64,000 nucleotides of DNA from Streptomyces flavochromogenes (GTDB lineage Bacteria; Actinomycetota; Actinomycetes; Streptomycetales; Streptomycetaceae). This document shows positions 1-7,702 of this stretch, in pieces. Numbering within the stretch: the first letter of the stretch is position 1; each line of letters starts with the position of its first letter. The stretch spans positions 104,192 through 168,191 of the forward strand of contig NZ_JNZO01000017.1 in the NCBI RefSeq assembly GCF_000717595.1. Direction: 5' to 3'. The notes under the pieces are model-generated. The model did not search any database, was not told where the DNA came from, and was given only the letters and a program-made list of their open reading frames with translations. The position numbers were made by a program, and so were the translations under genes.

Positions 1-1007
1 CGGAAGGAGGCGAACCACGGGGACGGGGCCGAGGTCACGCCGGCCTCGCCGACCGTCCGGTGGAAGTCGCTGTCGGGCTGTTCGCCCTGCGGGACGACGG
101 TGGTGGCGCCGGGCGGCCCCATCTCGGAGCGGTCGAGCCCCGCGGTGGCACCGTCGAGCAGGTCGAGGGTGAGGGTGCCGGCGGCGACCGCGCTCTCCAG
201 TGCCCCGGCGCCGTAGGCGAGTCCGGTGCGCCAGGCGGCGGCGGTGGCGGAGACCTCGCCGCTCAGCCGCTGCTCGACGACCCGGCGGAGCACGGGCGCG
301 TCCTTGGCGAGGCGCTGCTGGAAGACGGGGCGTACGTCCTTGGTGGGCGCGGCCCAGGCGAGGAATGCCTCGACGTGGGAGCGGGGTGAGAAGACCCCGT
401 ATCCGAGGCCGAGGGTGTGGGTGTCGGCGAGCGCGACGAAGGCCTCGGCGAGCCGGAGCGTGCCGGAGCCGGGCTCGCCGGCGAGGTCGTCGATCGTCCG
501 CAGGAGCGCGGGGGTCAGGGCCCCGTGCACGACGGTACGGAAGCGGTCGAGGCGTGGGTCGCGGGCGGCGGCCGCGGCGGGTCCGCCGTCCCGGCCGCCG
601 GGCTCGATCCGCTCGACGGCGCCGTGCTCGCGCAGCGGCAGATAGGGCGGCTGGACGGCTTCCAGGCGGCCGAACTCCCGGGCCTGGTCGAGGTAGGTCT
701 CCTCGGTGAGCGCCCGGGGCGGGTCGAGCGGGCCGGCGTCCAGGGCCCGGGCGACGCCCTCCCAGTCGGGGCCGCCGCCCGGGACGCCGGTGGCGTCTCG
801 GGCGAGGATGTCGACGTGCGGTCCGTGGAGCCACCCGCGGCGCAGCTGGACGGCGGGAGCGCCCGCCTCGTTCAGCGCGCGGGCGACCGGTACGACGTAC
901 CGGGCGAGCCAGGCCGGTGTGACCGGCATCCGTGTGTGCAGCCGCACTCCCGTCAGGCCGTCGGAATCCGGCTTCACGGCAGTGCGCTCCAGCGCATCAA
1001 CCCCCAT
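1..1007 (-). CDS. Thiopeptide-type biosynthesis protein (SpaB_C / pyridine-synthase-like), 3' part outside window
   Basis: Translated from the ATG at 1007 this frame stays open for 335 codons to the left edge, so the C-terminus is missing. AAGGTG lies 7 nt before the ATG. The N-terminus (RLHTRMPVTPAWLARYVVPV, then GWLHGPHVDIL) has the shape of the SpaB_C fold, whose members typically carry a 'y...GpH..lr' stretch, and FSPRSHVEAFLAW around residue 210 resembles the SH-containing segment of TbtD/TclM-like enzymes. In that family the fold either eliminates glutamate to give dehydroalanine or joins two dehydroalanines into the pyridine core; the sequence does not decide which. The neighbouring precursor peptides support a thiopeptide-like role. 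The family call comes from motif memory, not a search. Confidence 0.6.
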   Translation of the reverse strand, partial: MGVDALERTAVKPDSDGLTGVRLHTRMPVTPAWLARYVVPVARALNEAGAPAVQLRRGWLHGPHVDILARDATGVPGGGPDWEGVARALDAGPLDPPRALTEETYLDQAREFGRLEAVQPPYLPLREHGAVERIEPGGRDGGPAAAAARDPRLDRFRTVVHGALTPALLRTIDDLAGEPGSGTLRLAEAFVALADTHTLGLGYGVFSPRSHVEAFLAWAAPTKDVRPVFQQRLAKDAPVLRRVVEQRLSGEVSATAAAWRTGLAYGAGALESAVAAGTLTLDLLDGATAGLDRSEMGPPGATTVVPQGEQPDSDFHRTVGEAGVTSAPSPWFASF

Positions 1008-1241
1008 GCTTTCGCACCTTCCGAGAATTGGAGAAAAACGTCCTGGGCTTTCTTCTGCTTCCGGCCGCAATCATGTGACGGAGAATTGCGGGGCGATAGG
1101 GGAAAGGGACCCGCGCTGACATGTGTCACCCTTTCCGTGACGCTCGGGCCATGGCTTCGTTCGAGACGGGTCCGAGTCTGACTGGCTGAAAATAGACAAC
1201 GCGGTCGGATCATCGAGGAGCGTCGTTGTAAGGTCCGCGCC

Positions 1242-1805
1242 ATGACTACGGAAACCACCGACGCCGAGTGCCTGGCACTCACGCGTAATCTGCGCCGTCG
1301 CGGCGCGATCGTCCTCGCCGTCTTCGCCCTCGTATGGGCCTTCGCGGGCGGTTCGGGAATAGCGGCGGTGCCCGTGTCCGTCGCGGTCGGCGTCGTCGCC
1401 GCCGTCGTGACCGCCGGCGCGGTGGTGCTCGCCTTCCGGGGCACCGCGGGTCCGGTGACCCGTCTGGTCCGTCTGCCGGAGAAGTGGAACCGGGGGGTCG
1501 GCCTGGTCAACACGGCCGAGCTGGTGGCGATCTTCGCGGTGATCGCCGCGTCGAACGCCTCGGGCCACCCCGAGTTCATCCCGGTCGGGATCTGCCTGGT
1601 CGTGGGCCTGCACTTCTTCCCGCTCGCCCGCCTCTTCGACCAGGGGCAGTACAAGTGGACCGCGATCTTCCTGACGGCGGTCGCCCTGGTCGGGCTCGTC
1701 GTCCTGGCGGCCGGCACCACTGCGGAAACGATCCGCACGGTGGTGGGCCTGGGCGCGGCGATCGTGCTGTGGGCCTCGTCCTTCCACGTGGCCCTGCGCG
1801 GCTGA
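1242..1805 (+). CDS. Six-TM hypothetical membrane protein
   Basis: Encodes 187 aa with ATG start and AAGG 8 nt upstream. The first 20 residues are polar and cytoplasmic-looking (LTRNLRRRG). Hydrophobic stretches follow at roughly residues 22-40, 42-62, 88-106, 114-132, 138-157 and 162-183, giving about six membrane segments. It looks like the small DUF7010-type integral membrane proteins of actinomycetes, a guess from general appearance. It sits alone on the plus strand between two minus-strand thiopeptide genes, so it could be an immunity or export helper, but nothing in the sequence proves this. No enzymatic motif is visible. Confidence 0.7.
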   Translation: MTTETTDAECLALTRNLRRRGAIVLAVFALVWAFAGGSGIAAVPVSVAVGVVAAVVTAGAVVLAFRGTAGPVTRLVRLPEKWNRGVGLVNTAELVAIFAVIAASNASGHPEFIPVGICLVVGLHFFPLARLFDQGQYKWTAIFLTAVALVGLVVLAAGTTAETIRTVVGLGAAIVLWASSFHVALRG

Positions 1806-1956
1806 CGGCCCGCACTCCCCGGCAGCTCCTCGGAGCCGCCCGGACGCCGCCCGGGAACGGCTCGGCGACACCGCGACGCACGCGAGGATGCGCCACCCGG
1901 CCGGAGCCGGGCGGTCGCATCCTTCGTGCGTCGTGCGTTCAGCCTCGGTTACTCGG

Positions 1957-2127
1957 TCAGCAGGCCGAGCAGGTGGAGGAGGACGACGACGAGGTGCCGA
2001 TCGAGCCGCTGGAGGCACCCATCTCCGGGAGGGCCACGCCCTGGGCGACCTCGAGGGTCTCCAGCTCCGCGACGTCGAAGTTGTCGAAGGCCGCGTCGTC
2101 GCCGTTCTTGATGTCGTCGATGCTCAT
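1957..2127 (-). CDS. Thiazolylpeptide-type precursor peptide, copy 2 (56 aa)
   Basis: A 56-residue peptide starting MSIDDIK, with GGAAA before the ATG. An acidic leader (DNFDVAELETLEVAQG) is followed by VALPEMGA and an 18-residue C-terminus SSGSIGTSSSSSSTCSAC. The VALPE-G-A junction closely resembles lactazole-type precursors (VALPENGA). The core has nine Ser, two Thr and two Cys, substrates for dehydration and azoline formation. It is the second of two tandem copies, 36 bp after the first. The last 30 residues, from EVAQG on, are identical to copy 1; differences are confined to the leader. The mature structure cannot be predicted. Confidence 0.88.
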   Translation of the reverse strand: MSIDDIKNGDDAAFDNFDVAELETLEVAQGVALPEMGASSGSIGTSSSSSSTCSAC

Positions 2128-2163
2128 GGTGTGTTTCCTTTCAGCGTTTCGGTTGGGGGATGT

Positions 2164-2340
2164 TCAGCAGGCGGAGCAGGTGGAGGAGCTGGAGGACGAG
2201 GTGCCGATCGAGCCGCTGGAGGCACCCATCTCCGGGAGGGCCACGCCCTGGGCGACCTCGAGGGTCTCCAGCTCGTCGACGTCGAAGTTCTCGAACGCCT
2301 TGTCCGCGTCCTGGCCCTGCTTGATGTCGTCGATGCTCAT
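2164..2340 (-). CDS. Thiazolylpeptide-type precursor peptide, copy 1 (58 aa)
   Basis: A 58-residue peptide, MSIDDIKQGQDADKAFENF at the N-terminus, with GGAA upstream of the ATG. The leader is acidic and rich in Leu/Glu repeats (DELETLEVAQG), typical of RiPP leaders bound by a recognition domain. The C-terminus after VALPEMGA is SSGSIGTSSSSSSTCSAC, the same as the 56-residue copy downstream, though serine codons differ (TCG TCG TCG in copy 2, TCG TCC TCC AGC here). That codon divergence with protein identity suggests the duplication is not very recent and the core is under selection. It lies between the SagB-like dehydrogenase gene and copy 2 on the same strand. Confidence 0.9.
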   Translation of the reverse strand: MSIDDIKQGQDADKAFENFDVDELETLEVAQGVALPEMGASSGSIGTSSSSSSTCSAC

Positions 2341-2482
2341 TCTGAATTCCTTTCCGAATTCTTCTCGGCAACCGTTCGGCTGCAACACCAATAATGCTGA
2401 CCGACCATCCCCCGCACCAGCCTTTCCGAGCTCCGCCTGACGTTTATCACGCCCGGAATAACCGGCGTCATGCCGGAAGGGC

Positions 2483-4021
2483 TCAGGGGTTCTCGGGAAG
2501 GGACCACTCGGGGCTGTTGAGCATGCGCCACCCTTCCCCCGGCTCACCTGCGACGGAGTCGTCCGGGCGCCGGCTGCCGAGCAGGAAGTCGCCCACCGAG
2601 GACTCCTGGAGGTAGTCCAGGCCGAGCACCCGCGCGGACATGTCGGCATCGCCGTTGCCCAGCGCGCACGGGGCGAGACCGAGGGCCGTCGCGACCAGGT
2701 ACATCGTCTGGTAGAGCACGCCCGTGTGCCGGAGCGTGGTCGCGTAGGCGATGGCCCGGTACTTCCACGACATGCGCTGGAAGCGGGCCGTGACGGTGAC
2801 GAGGACGTCGGGGCGCGCCTCCATGCCGGTGGCCCGCGAGGCCACGTGGAAGAGGGACTCGCGGTCGGCCTCCTCCTCGTTCCGCAGGACGAGCCGGTGG
2901 CCGACGGGGTCGTAGTAGTAGATGCCGGGTGCCAGCCCCTCGCAGCGCCGCACGGTGACGTACAGCTCCAGCTCGTACCCCTGGCCGCCGCTCGGGTAGG
3001 GGCGGGAGACGACCTCGTCGCGGTCGCTGCCGGGCTCCGGTGTGTAGTGGGCGCGGACGCGGGCGACGCGGTAGAGGAACTCGCCGAGCTGGCGGGCGGT
3101 CATCTCCTGGTCGCCGTAGCCCCGGATGGACCGCCGGGTCTCGATCGCCGTGGTGAGGGAGGGGTCGTGTGCGGCGATCTCCTCCCGGGTGGGCCGGTGG
3201 AGCGGCACGGAGGGGCCCTCGGGGACGGGGCGTACGGCCGGCCGGGGCTCGACGGCGCCCCGGTGGGGGTAGACGGCGCCGAACACGTCGTCGTACCTGC
3301 CGGAGCGGATGCGCGAGTGGAAGAGGAGGTCGTGGAAGTCCCACTGGCGCAGGACGGGTTCGCTGTCGGAGGCGAAGACCCCTTGCTCGTCGGCGAGTTC
3401 GGCGAATCCGGCGCCGACGAGATGACCGAGGACGTCGGCGGTGCCGGCCTCGTCGAGACCGGCGTCCGTGCCGAGGCGGGCGGGGGTGCCGGGCTCGCCG
3501 AGCGCGGCGGCCAGGGTCCGGGCGGCGGGGTCGGTGAGCACCGCCCGGAACTTGACCAGCGGCGACTCCAGGACGAGGGCGCCTTCGCGGCTGCGGCAGA
3601 AGGCGAAGCGGGAGAGACGTACGGTCGCGTCGGCGGGGACGAGGACCGGCACATGGGCGGCGTCGCGCGCCACCGGCTCCAGGCGGAGCAGCTCGCGGCT
3701 CCCGCCGCGGGCCAGGACGGCGTGGGCCACCAGGTGCCGGGCGCGGTCGAGGACCCGCTCGAACTGGACGCGCTCGGCGGGGCGAAGACCCTCGTACAAC
3801 TCCTCGGCGGGCAGCGGCCCTTCGGCGAGCCGCTGCAGGGCGGTCCGGACGCCGTCCCGGACGGGGCGGAGGGCGAGCGTGGTGGCGGGCCCGGCGAGGG
3901 TGGCGACGTCGCCGTCCCCGGAGGCGAAGAGGACCCGCACGCCTCCGGTGAACGCCGGGACGGCGAGGGCGGGTTCGAGGGGGCGCGGGCCGGTGTCCGA
4001 CGGTGTCTGCGTGGTCTGCAC
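2483..4021 (-). CDS. SagB-type azoline dehydrogenase (nitroreductase fold)
   Basis: The predicted 512-aa protein oxidises azolines to azoles using FMN in thiopeptide and linear azole peptide pathways. About 250 N-terminal residues form the extra region usual in SagB-type enzymes, with RQWDFHDLLFHSRIRSG marking its end. The nitroreductase-like domain starts near residue 290 (AIETRRSIRGYG) and includes RPYPSGGQGYELELYV, GIYYYDP, YRAIAYATTLRHTGVLYQ and a C-terminal ALGNGD segment; such motifs bind FMN. The start chosen is GTG at 4021, with GGAGG 4 nt before it; an upstream ATG at 4276 would add a low-quality extension. It shares strand with the precursor genes and probably heads their transcript. 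Confidence 0.88.
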   Translation of the reverse strand: MQTTQTPSDTGPRPLEPALAVPAFTGGVRVLFASGDGDVATLAGPATTLALRPVRDGVRTALQRLAEGPLPAEELYEGLRPAERVQFERVLDRARHLVAHAVLARGGSRELLRLEPVARDAAHVPVLVPADATVRLSRFAFCRSREGALVLESPLVKFRAVLTDPAARTLAAALGEPGTPARLGTDAGLDEAGTADVLGHLVGAGFAELADEQGVFASDSEPVLRQWDFHDLLFHSRIRSGRYDDVFGAVYPHRGAVEPRPAVRPVPEGPSVPLHRPTREEIAAHDPSLTTAIETRRSIRGYGDQEMTARQLGEFLYRVARVRAHYTPEPGSDRDEVVSRPYPSGGQGYELELYVTVRRCEGLAPGIYYYDPVGHRLVLRNEEEADRESLFHVASRATGMEARPDVLVTVTARFQRMSWKYRAIAYATTLRHTGVLYQTMYLVATALGLAPCALGNGDADMSARVLGLDYLQESSVGDFLLGSRRPDDSVAGEPGEGWRMLNSPEWSLPENP

Positions 4022-4480
4022 GGTGCCTCCGTGGGCGCGAGGATGACGGTCCGGCGCCGGGGCCGTGCGGCCCCGGAGGCCGGCGGACGGGAAGGCGCCG
4101 TACGCAGGGCAGACGCCGGGCACCACTCTCGCGCGGGGATTCGGCCCCCGATCGACGCCCGCCGTGATCGGTGACATTTCCCGGGCACTGCGTGACGGAC
4201 GGCATTCCGCACCGTGACTCCCGTCATGCCGGAGTGCCTGATTCCCGTACCCACCGGCGGAAATGACCGAGGTCATCGATCGCGTGACACATGCAAGAGC
4301 CGGCGCGAACCCGCTCGGAGTTCCGGCCGTTCGCGCCCATGCTCGGAGAGCGAATTCATCACTGTTCCGAAGCGCCGCCCGAGGTACGGCCCGAAAGGCC
4401 GGCCGAAGCGCCGCCCGGACCGTCGCCCGACCACCGTCCGAACCACCGTTCCCGGAAAACCGTCACGTTAGGAATCCGCT
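4022..4480. promoter_or_regulatory. Divergent intergenic region between dehydrogenase and multicopper oxidase
   Basis: This 459-bp stretch separates the two divergently read halves of the locus and holds no convincing gene. It must contain promoters for both sides. Near 4201-4238 there is an imperfect inverted repeat (GGCATTCCG and CGGAGTGCC), and the 12-mer CGTCATGCCGGA at 4222-4233 recurs at 2466-2477 just upstream of the precursor genes. A shared regulator site is possible but is inferred only from this repetition. The last 100 bp are a CCG-rich degenerate repeat. Confidence 0.45.
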
Positions 4481-5941
4481 GTGTTCTCTCGCCGCAACGC
4501 GATACGACTCGGACTCACCGCCGGTGCCGTCGGCGCTGTCGGCGCGGCCGGCGGGGTGTTCCAGAGCCTCACCTCCGGTACGCAGGCGGTGGCCGCCGAG
4601 CCGCCCGCCGGCCCGCCCGCGGTCACCCCGTTCACCGTGCCGCTGCCCCGGCCGCGGGTTCTCGCCCCGTACCGGCGGACCCGCTCGGCCGACTACTACG
4701 CGGTCACCATGCGCAGGGCACGGGTCGAGATCCTGCCCGGGCTGCGGACCGAGGTCCTGACGTACAACGGCACCTTCCCCGGCCCCACCATCAGGGCCCG
4801 CAGCGGGCGCGCGGCCGTCGTGAAGCAGATCAACGCGCTCTCCGCACCGACCTCGGTCCATCTGCACGGCGGGAACAACCCGCAGGACCAGGACGGCGGG
4901 ATGATGGACCTGATCCAGCCGGGCCGGTCGAAGACCTACGTGTACGCCAACCGCCAGGTGGGCGCCACGCTGTGGACGCACGACCACGCCCACCACATGG
5001 AGTCCGAGCACGTCTATCGGGGCCTTTCCGGGCTCTACCTCCTCGGCGACGAGGCCGAGGACGCGCTCGGACTGCCCTCGGGGCCGTACGAGGTGCCGCT
5101 GATCCTCCGGGACGCGCACTTCGACGCGGCGGGGCAGATGGTCTACACGATGGACGACGCCCTCAACCGCACGACCATCCTGGTCAACGGTGCCCCGTGG
5201 CCGTACATGAAGGTCAAGGCCCGCAAGTACCGCTTCCGGATGGTCAACTCCTGCAACCTGCGCATCTTCGTGATGGCGCTCTCCGACGGCAGCCCGATCA
5301 TCCACGTCGGCTCGGACGGCGGGCTGCTGCCGGCGCCGGCGCCCTCGCCGGTGATCGTCCTCTCCCCCGGCGAACGGGCCGACTTCGTCGTCGACTTCTC
5401 GCGGTACGCGCCGGGCACCCAGGTCACCCTGGCGAACATGCTGGGTCCCGGGCCGACCGAGCTCGTCGGGCAGATCATGCGCTTCGACGTCGAGGAGAAG
5501 GTGACCGACACCAGCCGGGTGCCGGACGTCCTCACCACTCTGCCGCCGCTGCCCACGCCGACCGTGGAGCGGAGCTTCGAGCTGCGGATGGACGAGCCGG
5601 GCACGGGCCACCTCGCGTACATCAACGAGAAGACCTTCGACCACGACCGGATCGACACCGAGATCGCCTGGGGCTCCACCGAGGTGTGGACGGTGAAGAA
5701 CACCAGCACGACCGTTCCGCACAACTTCCACACCCACCTGGTGCAGTTCCGGATCCTCGAAAGGGACGGAATGCCGGTCTATCCGGCGGAGGCCGGCCTC
5801 AAGGACACCGTCCTCCTCTTCCCGGGCCAGACCGCGAAACTGCAGCTGACCTTCGACACCCACCGCGGGGTCTTTCCCTATCACTGCCACATGATCGACC
5901 ACAGCGCCATGGGAATGATGGCGCAGATGCGCATCTCCTGA
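4481..5941 (+). CDS. Tat-exported multicopper oxidase (laccase/phenoxazinone-synthase type)
   Basis: Encodes 486 aa from GTG, with AGGAA 7 nt upstream. The N-terminus SRRNAIRLGL followed by a hydrophobic Ala/Gly segment fits a twin-arginine signal. All four copper-binding clusters are visible: HLHGG near residue 126, THDHAHH near 165, HNFHTHLVQF near 413 and HCHMIDHSAMGMM near 467, so type 1, 2 and 3 sites look intact. This class oxidises phenols and aminophenols with O2; S. antibioticus phenoxazinone synthase belongs to it but is longer. With 3,4-AHBA genes downstream, oxidation or dimerisation of an o-aminophenol is a reasonable role. Bilirubin-oxidase-like or CotA-like activity cannot be excluded. 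Confidence 0.9.
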   Translation: MFSRRNAIRLGLTAGAVGAVGAAGGVFQSLTSGTQAVAAEPPAGPPAVTPFTVPLPRPRVLAPYRRTRSADYYAVTMRRARVEILPGLRTEVLTYNGTFPGPTIRARSGRAAVVKQINALSAPTSVHLHGGNNPQDQDGGMMDLIQPGRSKTYVYANRQVGATLWTHDHAHHMESEHVYRGLSGLYLLGDEAEDALGLPSGPYEVPLILRDAHFDAAGQMVYTMDDALNRTTILVNGAPWPYMKVKARKYRFRMVNSCNLRIFVMALSDGSPIIHVGSDGGLLPAPAPSPVIVLSPGERADFVVDFSRYAPGTQVTLANMLGPGPTELVGQIMRFDVEEKVTDTSRVPDVLTTLPPLPTPTVERSFELRMDEPGTGHLAYINEKTFDHDRIDTEIAWGSTEVWTVKNTSTTVPHNFHTHLVQFRILERDGMPVYPAEAGLKDTVLLFPGQTAKLQLTFDTHRGVFPYHCHMIDHSAMGMMAQMRIS

Positions 5942-5946
5942 ATCCT

Positions 5947-6013
5947 TCCGCACCACCGCATGGTCCGCACCACGCATGGTCCGCACCACTGCATTCTCCG
6001 CACCCTTGCATTC
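5947..6013 (+). repeat. Four tandem 16-17 bp direct repeats upstream of the acid ligase
   Basis: Units begin at 5947, 5964, 5980 and 5997, each starting TCCGCACC and ending GCATGG or GCATTC. They fill the 111-bp gap between the multicopper oxidase and the ligase gene. They could be iterated regulator sites or a transcript element; the sequence alone does not say. Confidence 0.8.
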
Positions 6014-6052
6014 CCCACACCACTGAACTCCTCGTTCCGGAAAGGAGGAACC

Positions 6053-7702
6053 ATGTACGTACGCCGCATTCTCGACGCTCTCGGAAAGGACCCGGGGCGC
6101 GTGGTGATCCACCGCGCCGACGAGGCCGTCACCGCCGGCCGGCTCGCCGGCTCGGTGCGGGCCACCACGGCCCTGCTGCACTCCCGCGGCGTCCGCCCCG
6201 GTGACACCGTCGCCGTGCTGACCGGCCCCAACCGGCCGTCGATGCTCGGCGCCCGGTACGCCGTCCATCTCCTGGGCGCCACCTCCGTGTACGTACGGTC
6301 GATGAATCCGCGTACCGACACGGAGACCTTCTCGGTCGCCACCCAGGCCCGACTCCTGGAGGACCTCCGGGTGTCGGTGCTGCTCGTCGACGACGAGAGC
6401 GCCGAACGCGGCGACTGGCTCACCCGCCGCGTCCCGGCCGTGACCGCCCTGACCATCCCCTGGGTGACGGCCGCCGGATCCGCCGAACCGCTGCCGGCAC
6501 GACTCCCCGAGCCGCGCCCGGACGACCTCGCGACCGTCGAGTTCACCAGCGGGAGCACCGGACGGCCGAAGATGGTCGCCCAGCGGTACGACACACGTGA
6601 GGAGCTCGTCAGCCGTCTCGCCCATGGCCTCGATCCCCGGGGACCCGCGACGCTGCTGTCCGTCACGCCGATCAGCCACACGACCGCGCCGATGGCCGAC
6701 GCGGTGCTCGCGAGCGGCGGACGGGTCGTGCTGCACGACGAGTTCGACGCGGGCGACGCCCTGGACGCCTTCGAGCGGCACGGGGTCACCGACGTCTATC
6801 TCGCCGTCCCCCACCTCTACCGGCTCCTGGACCATCCCGCCGCCCCGCTCACCGACCTGTCGTCGCTGCGCCGCATCACCTACAGCGGCACCCCGGCGGC
6901 ACCGGCGCGGGTGGCGCGGGCCGTCGAGCTCTTCGGCGACGTGCTCATCCAGGTCTACGGGACGACGGAGGCGGGCGGCATCAGCAGCCTCAACCCGCTG
7001 GACCACCGCGAGCCGGAGCTGCTCGGCTCGGCGGGCCGGCCGTTCCCCTGGGTGCGCGTGGAGATCCGCGGCCCCGGCGGCGGCCCCCAGGTGGAGCGGG
7101 GGGTGTCGGGCGAGATCTGGATCAGCTCGCCGACGGTCACGGCCGGCTACCTGGGCGACGAGGAACGCACCGGCACAGTCTTCCGCGACGGCTGGCTGTG
7201 CACCGGCGACCTGGGGCACTGGGACCGGTACGGCTATCTCCGGCTCGACGGCCGGGTGGGCGACGTGATCAAGCACGGCGGGCTCAAGCTGGACCCGGCG
7301 GCCATCGAGGAGGCGTTGATGCGCCATCCGCAGGTGCGTCAGGCCACGGTGTTCGGAGTGCGGGACGGCGACTGGGTGGAGCAGGTGCACGCGGCCGTCG
7401 AGCTGTACTCGGGGGCCGGGCAGACCTCCTGCGACCTGCGCGGATACGTGGCCTCGGCGCTGACTCCGGAGCACACTCCGGTACGCGTCTCGGTCTGGCC
7501 GCGCCTGCCGCTCACGCCCTCGGGCAAACCGGACCGCGCCTATCTGCGCTCCGTCTCGCCACCGGACCCCGCCCCGCGCGTCGGCGGGCCGGCCCTCAGC
7601 TCCCCGCGCGGAGCCACCGCGCGGGACGACCCCGTCCGCGTGAGCGGCCCGGGTCACCAGCCCGATCACGCCTCCTCGCGAACCAGAAAGGGCGTTCCAT
7701 GA
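6053..7702 (+). CDS. AMP-dependent acyl/aryl acid ligase, stand-alone
   Basis: A 549-aa adenylate-forming enzyme starting at ATG 6053 after a strong AAAGGAGG. Core motifs are in order: EFTSGSTGRPK (phosphate loop), YGTTEAG, GWLCTGDLGHWD, DGRVGDVIKHGG and LTPSGKPDRAYL with the catalytic Lys. There is no carrier or condensation domain; after the last motif only a Pro/Arg-rich tail of about 45 residues remains. It probably activates a carboxylate, and the next two genes suggest 3-amino-4-hydroxybenzoate, by analogy with ligases that activate aryl acids in nosiheptide and thiostrepton pathways. The stop codon overlaps the next start (ATGA). Substrate is inference. Confidence 0.87.
   Translation: MYVRRILDALGKDPGRVVIHRADEAVTAGRLAGSVRATTALLHSRGVRPGDTVAVLTGPNRPSMLGARYAVHLLGATSVYVRSMNPRTDTETFSVATQARLLEDLRVSVLLVDDESAERGDWLTRRVPAVTALTIPWVTAAGSAEPLPARLPEPRPDDLATVEFTSGSTGRPKMVAQRYDTREELVSRLAHGLDPRGPATLLSVTPISHTTAPMADAVLASGGRVVLHDEFDAGDALDAFERHGVTDVYLAVPHLYRLLDHPAAPLTDLSSLRRITYSGTPAAPARVARAVELFGDVLIQVYGTTEAGGISSLNPLDHREPELLGSAGRPFPWVRVEIRGPGGGPQVERGVSGEIWISSPTVTAGYLGDEERTGTVFRDGWLCTGDLGHWDRYGYLRLDGRVGDVIKHGGLKLDPAAIEEALMRHPQVRQATVFGVRDGDWVEQVHAAVELYSGAGQTSCDLRGYVASALTPEHTPVRVSVWPRLPLTPSGKPDRAYLRSVSPPDPAPRVGGPALSSPRGATARDDPVRVSGPGHQPDHASSRTRKGVP

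Noticed and set aside
4463..7669. Open frame of 1068 codons on the minus strand
   Set aside because: It lies antisense to the oxidase and acid ligase genes, which have full domain sets; its own product is low-complexity and has no motif.
6053..7702. NRPS module
   Set aside because: Only an adenylate-forming domain is present, with no condensation or carrier domain, so it is a stand-alone ligase.
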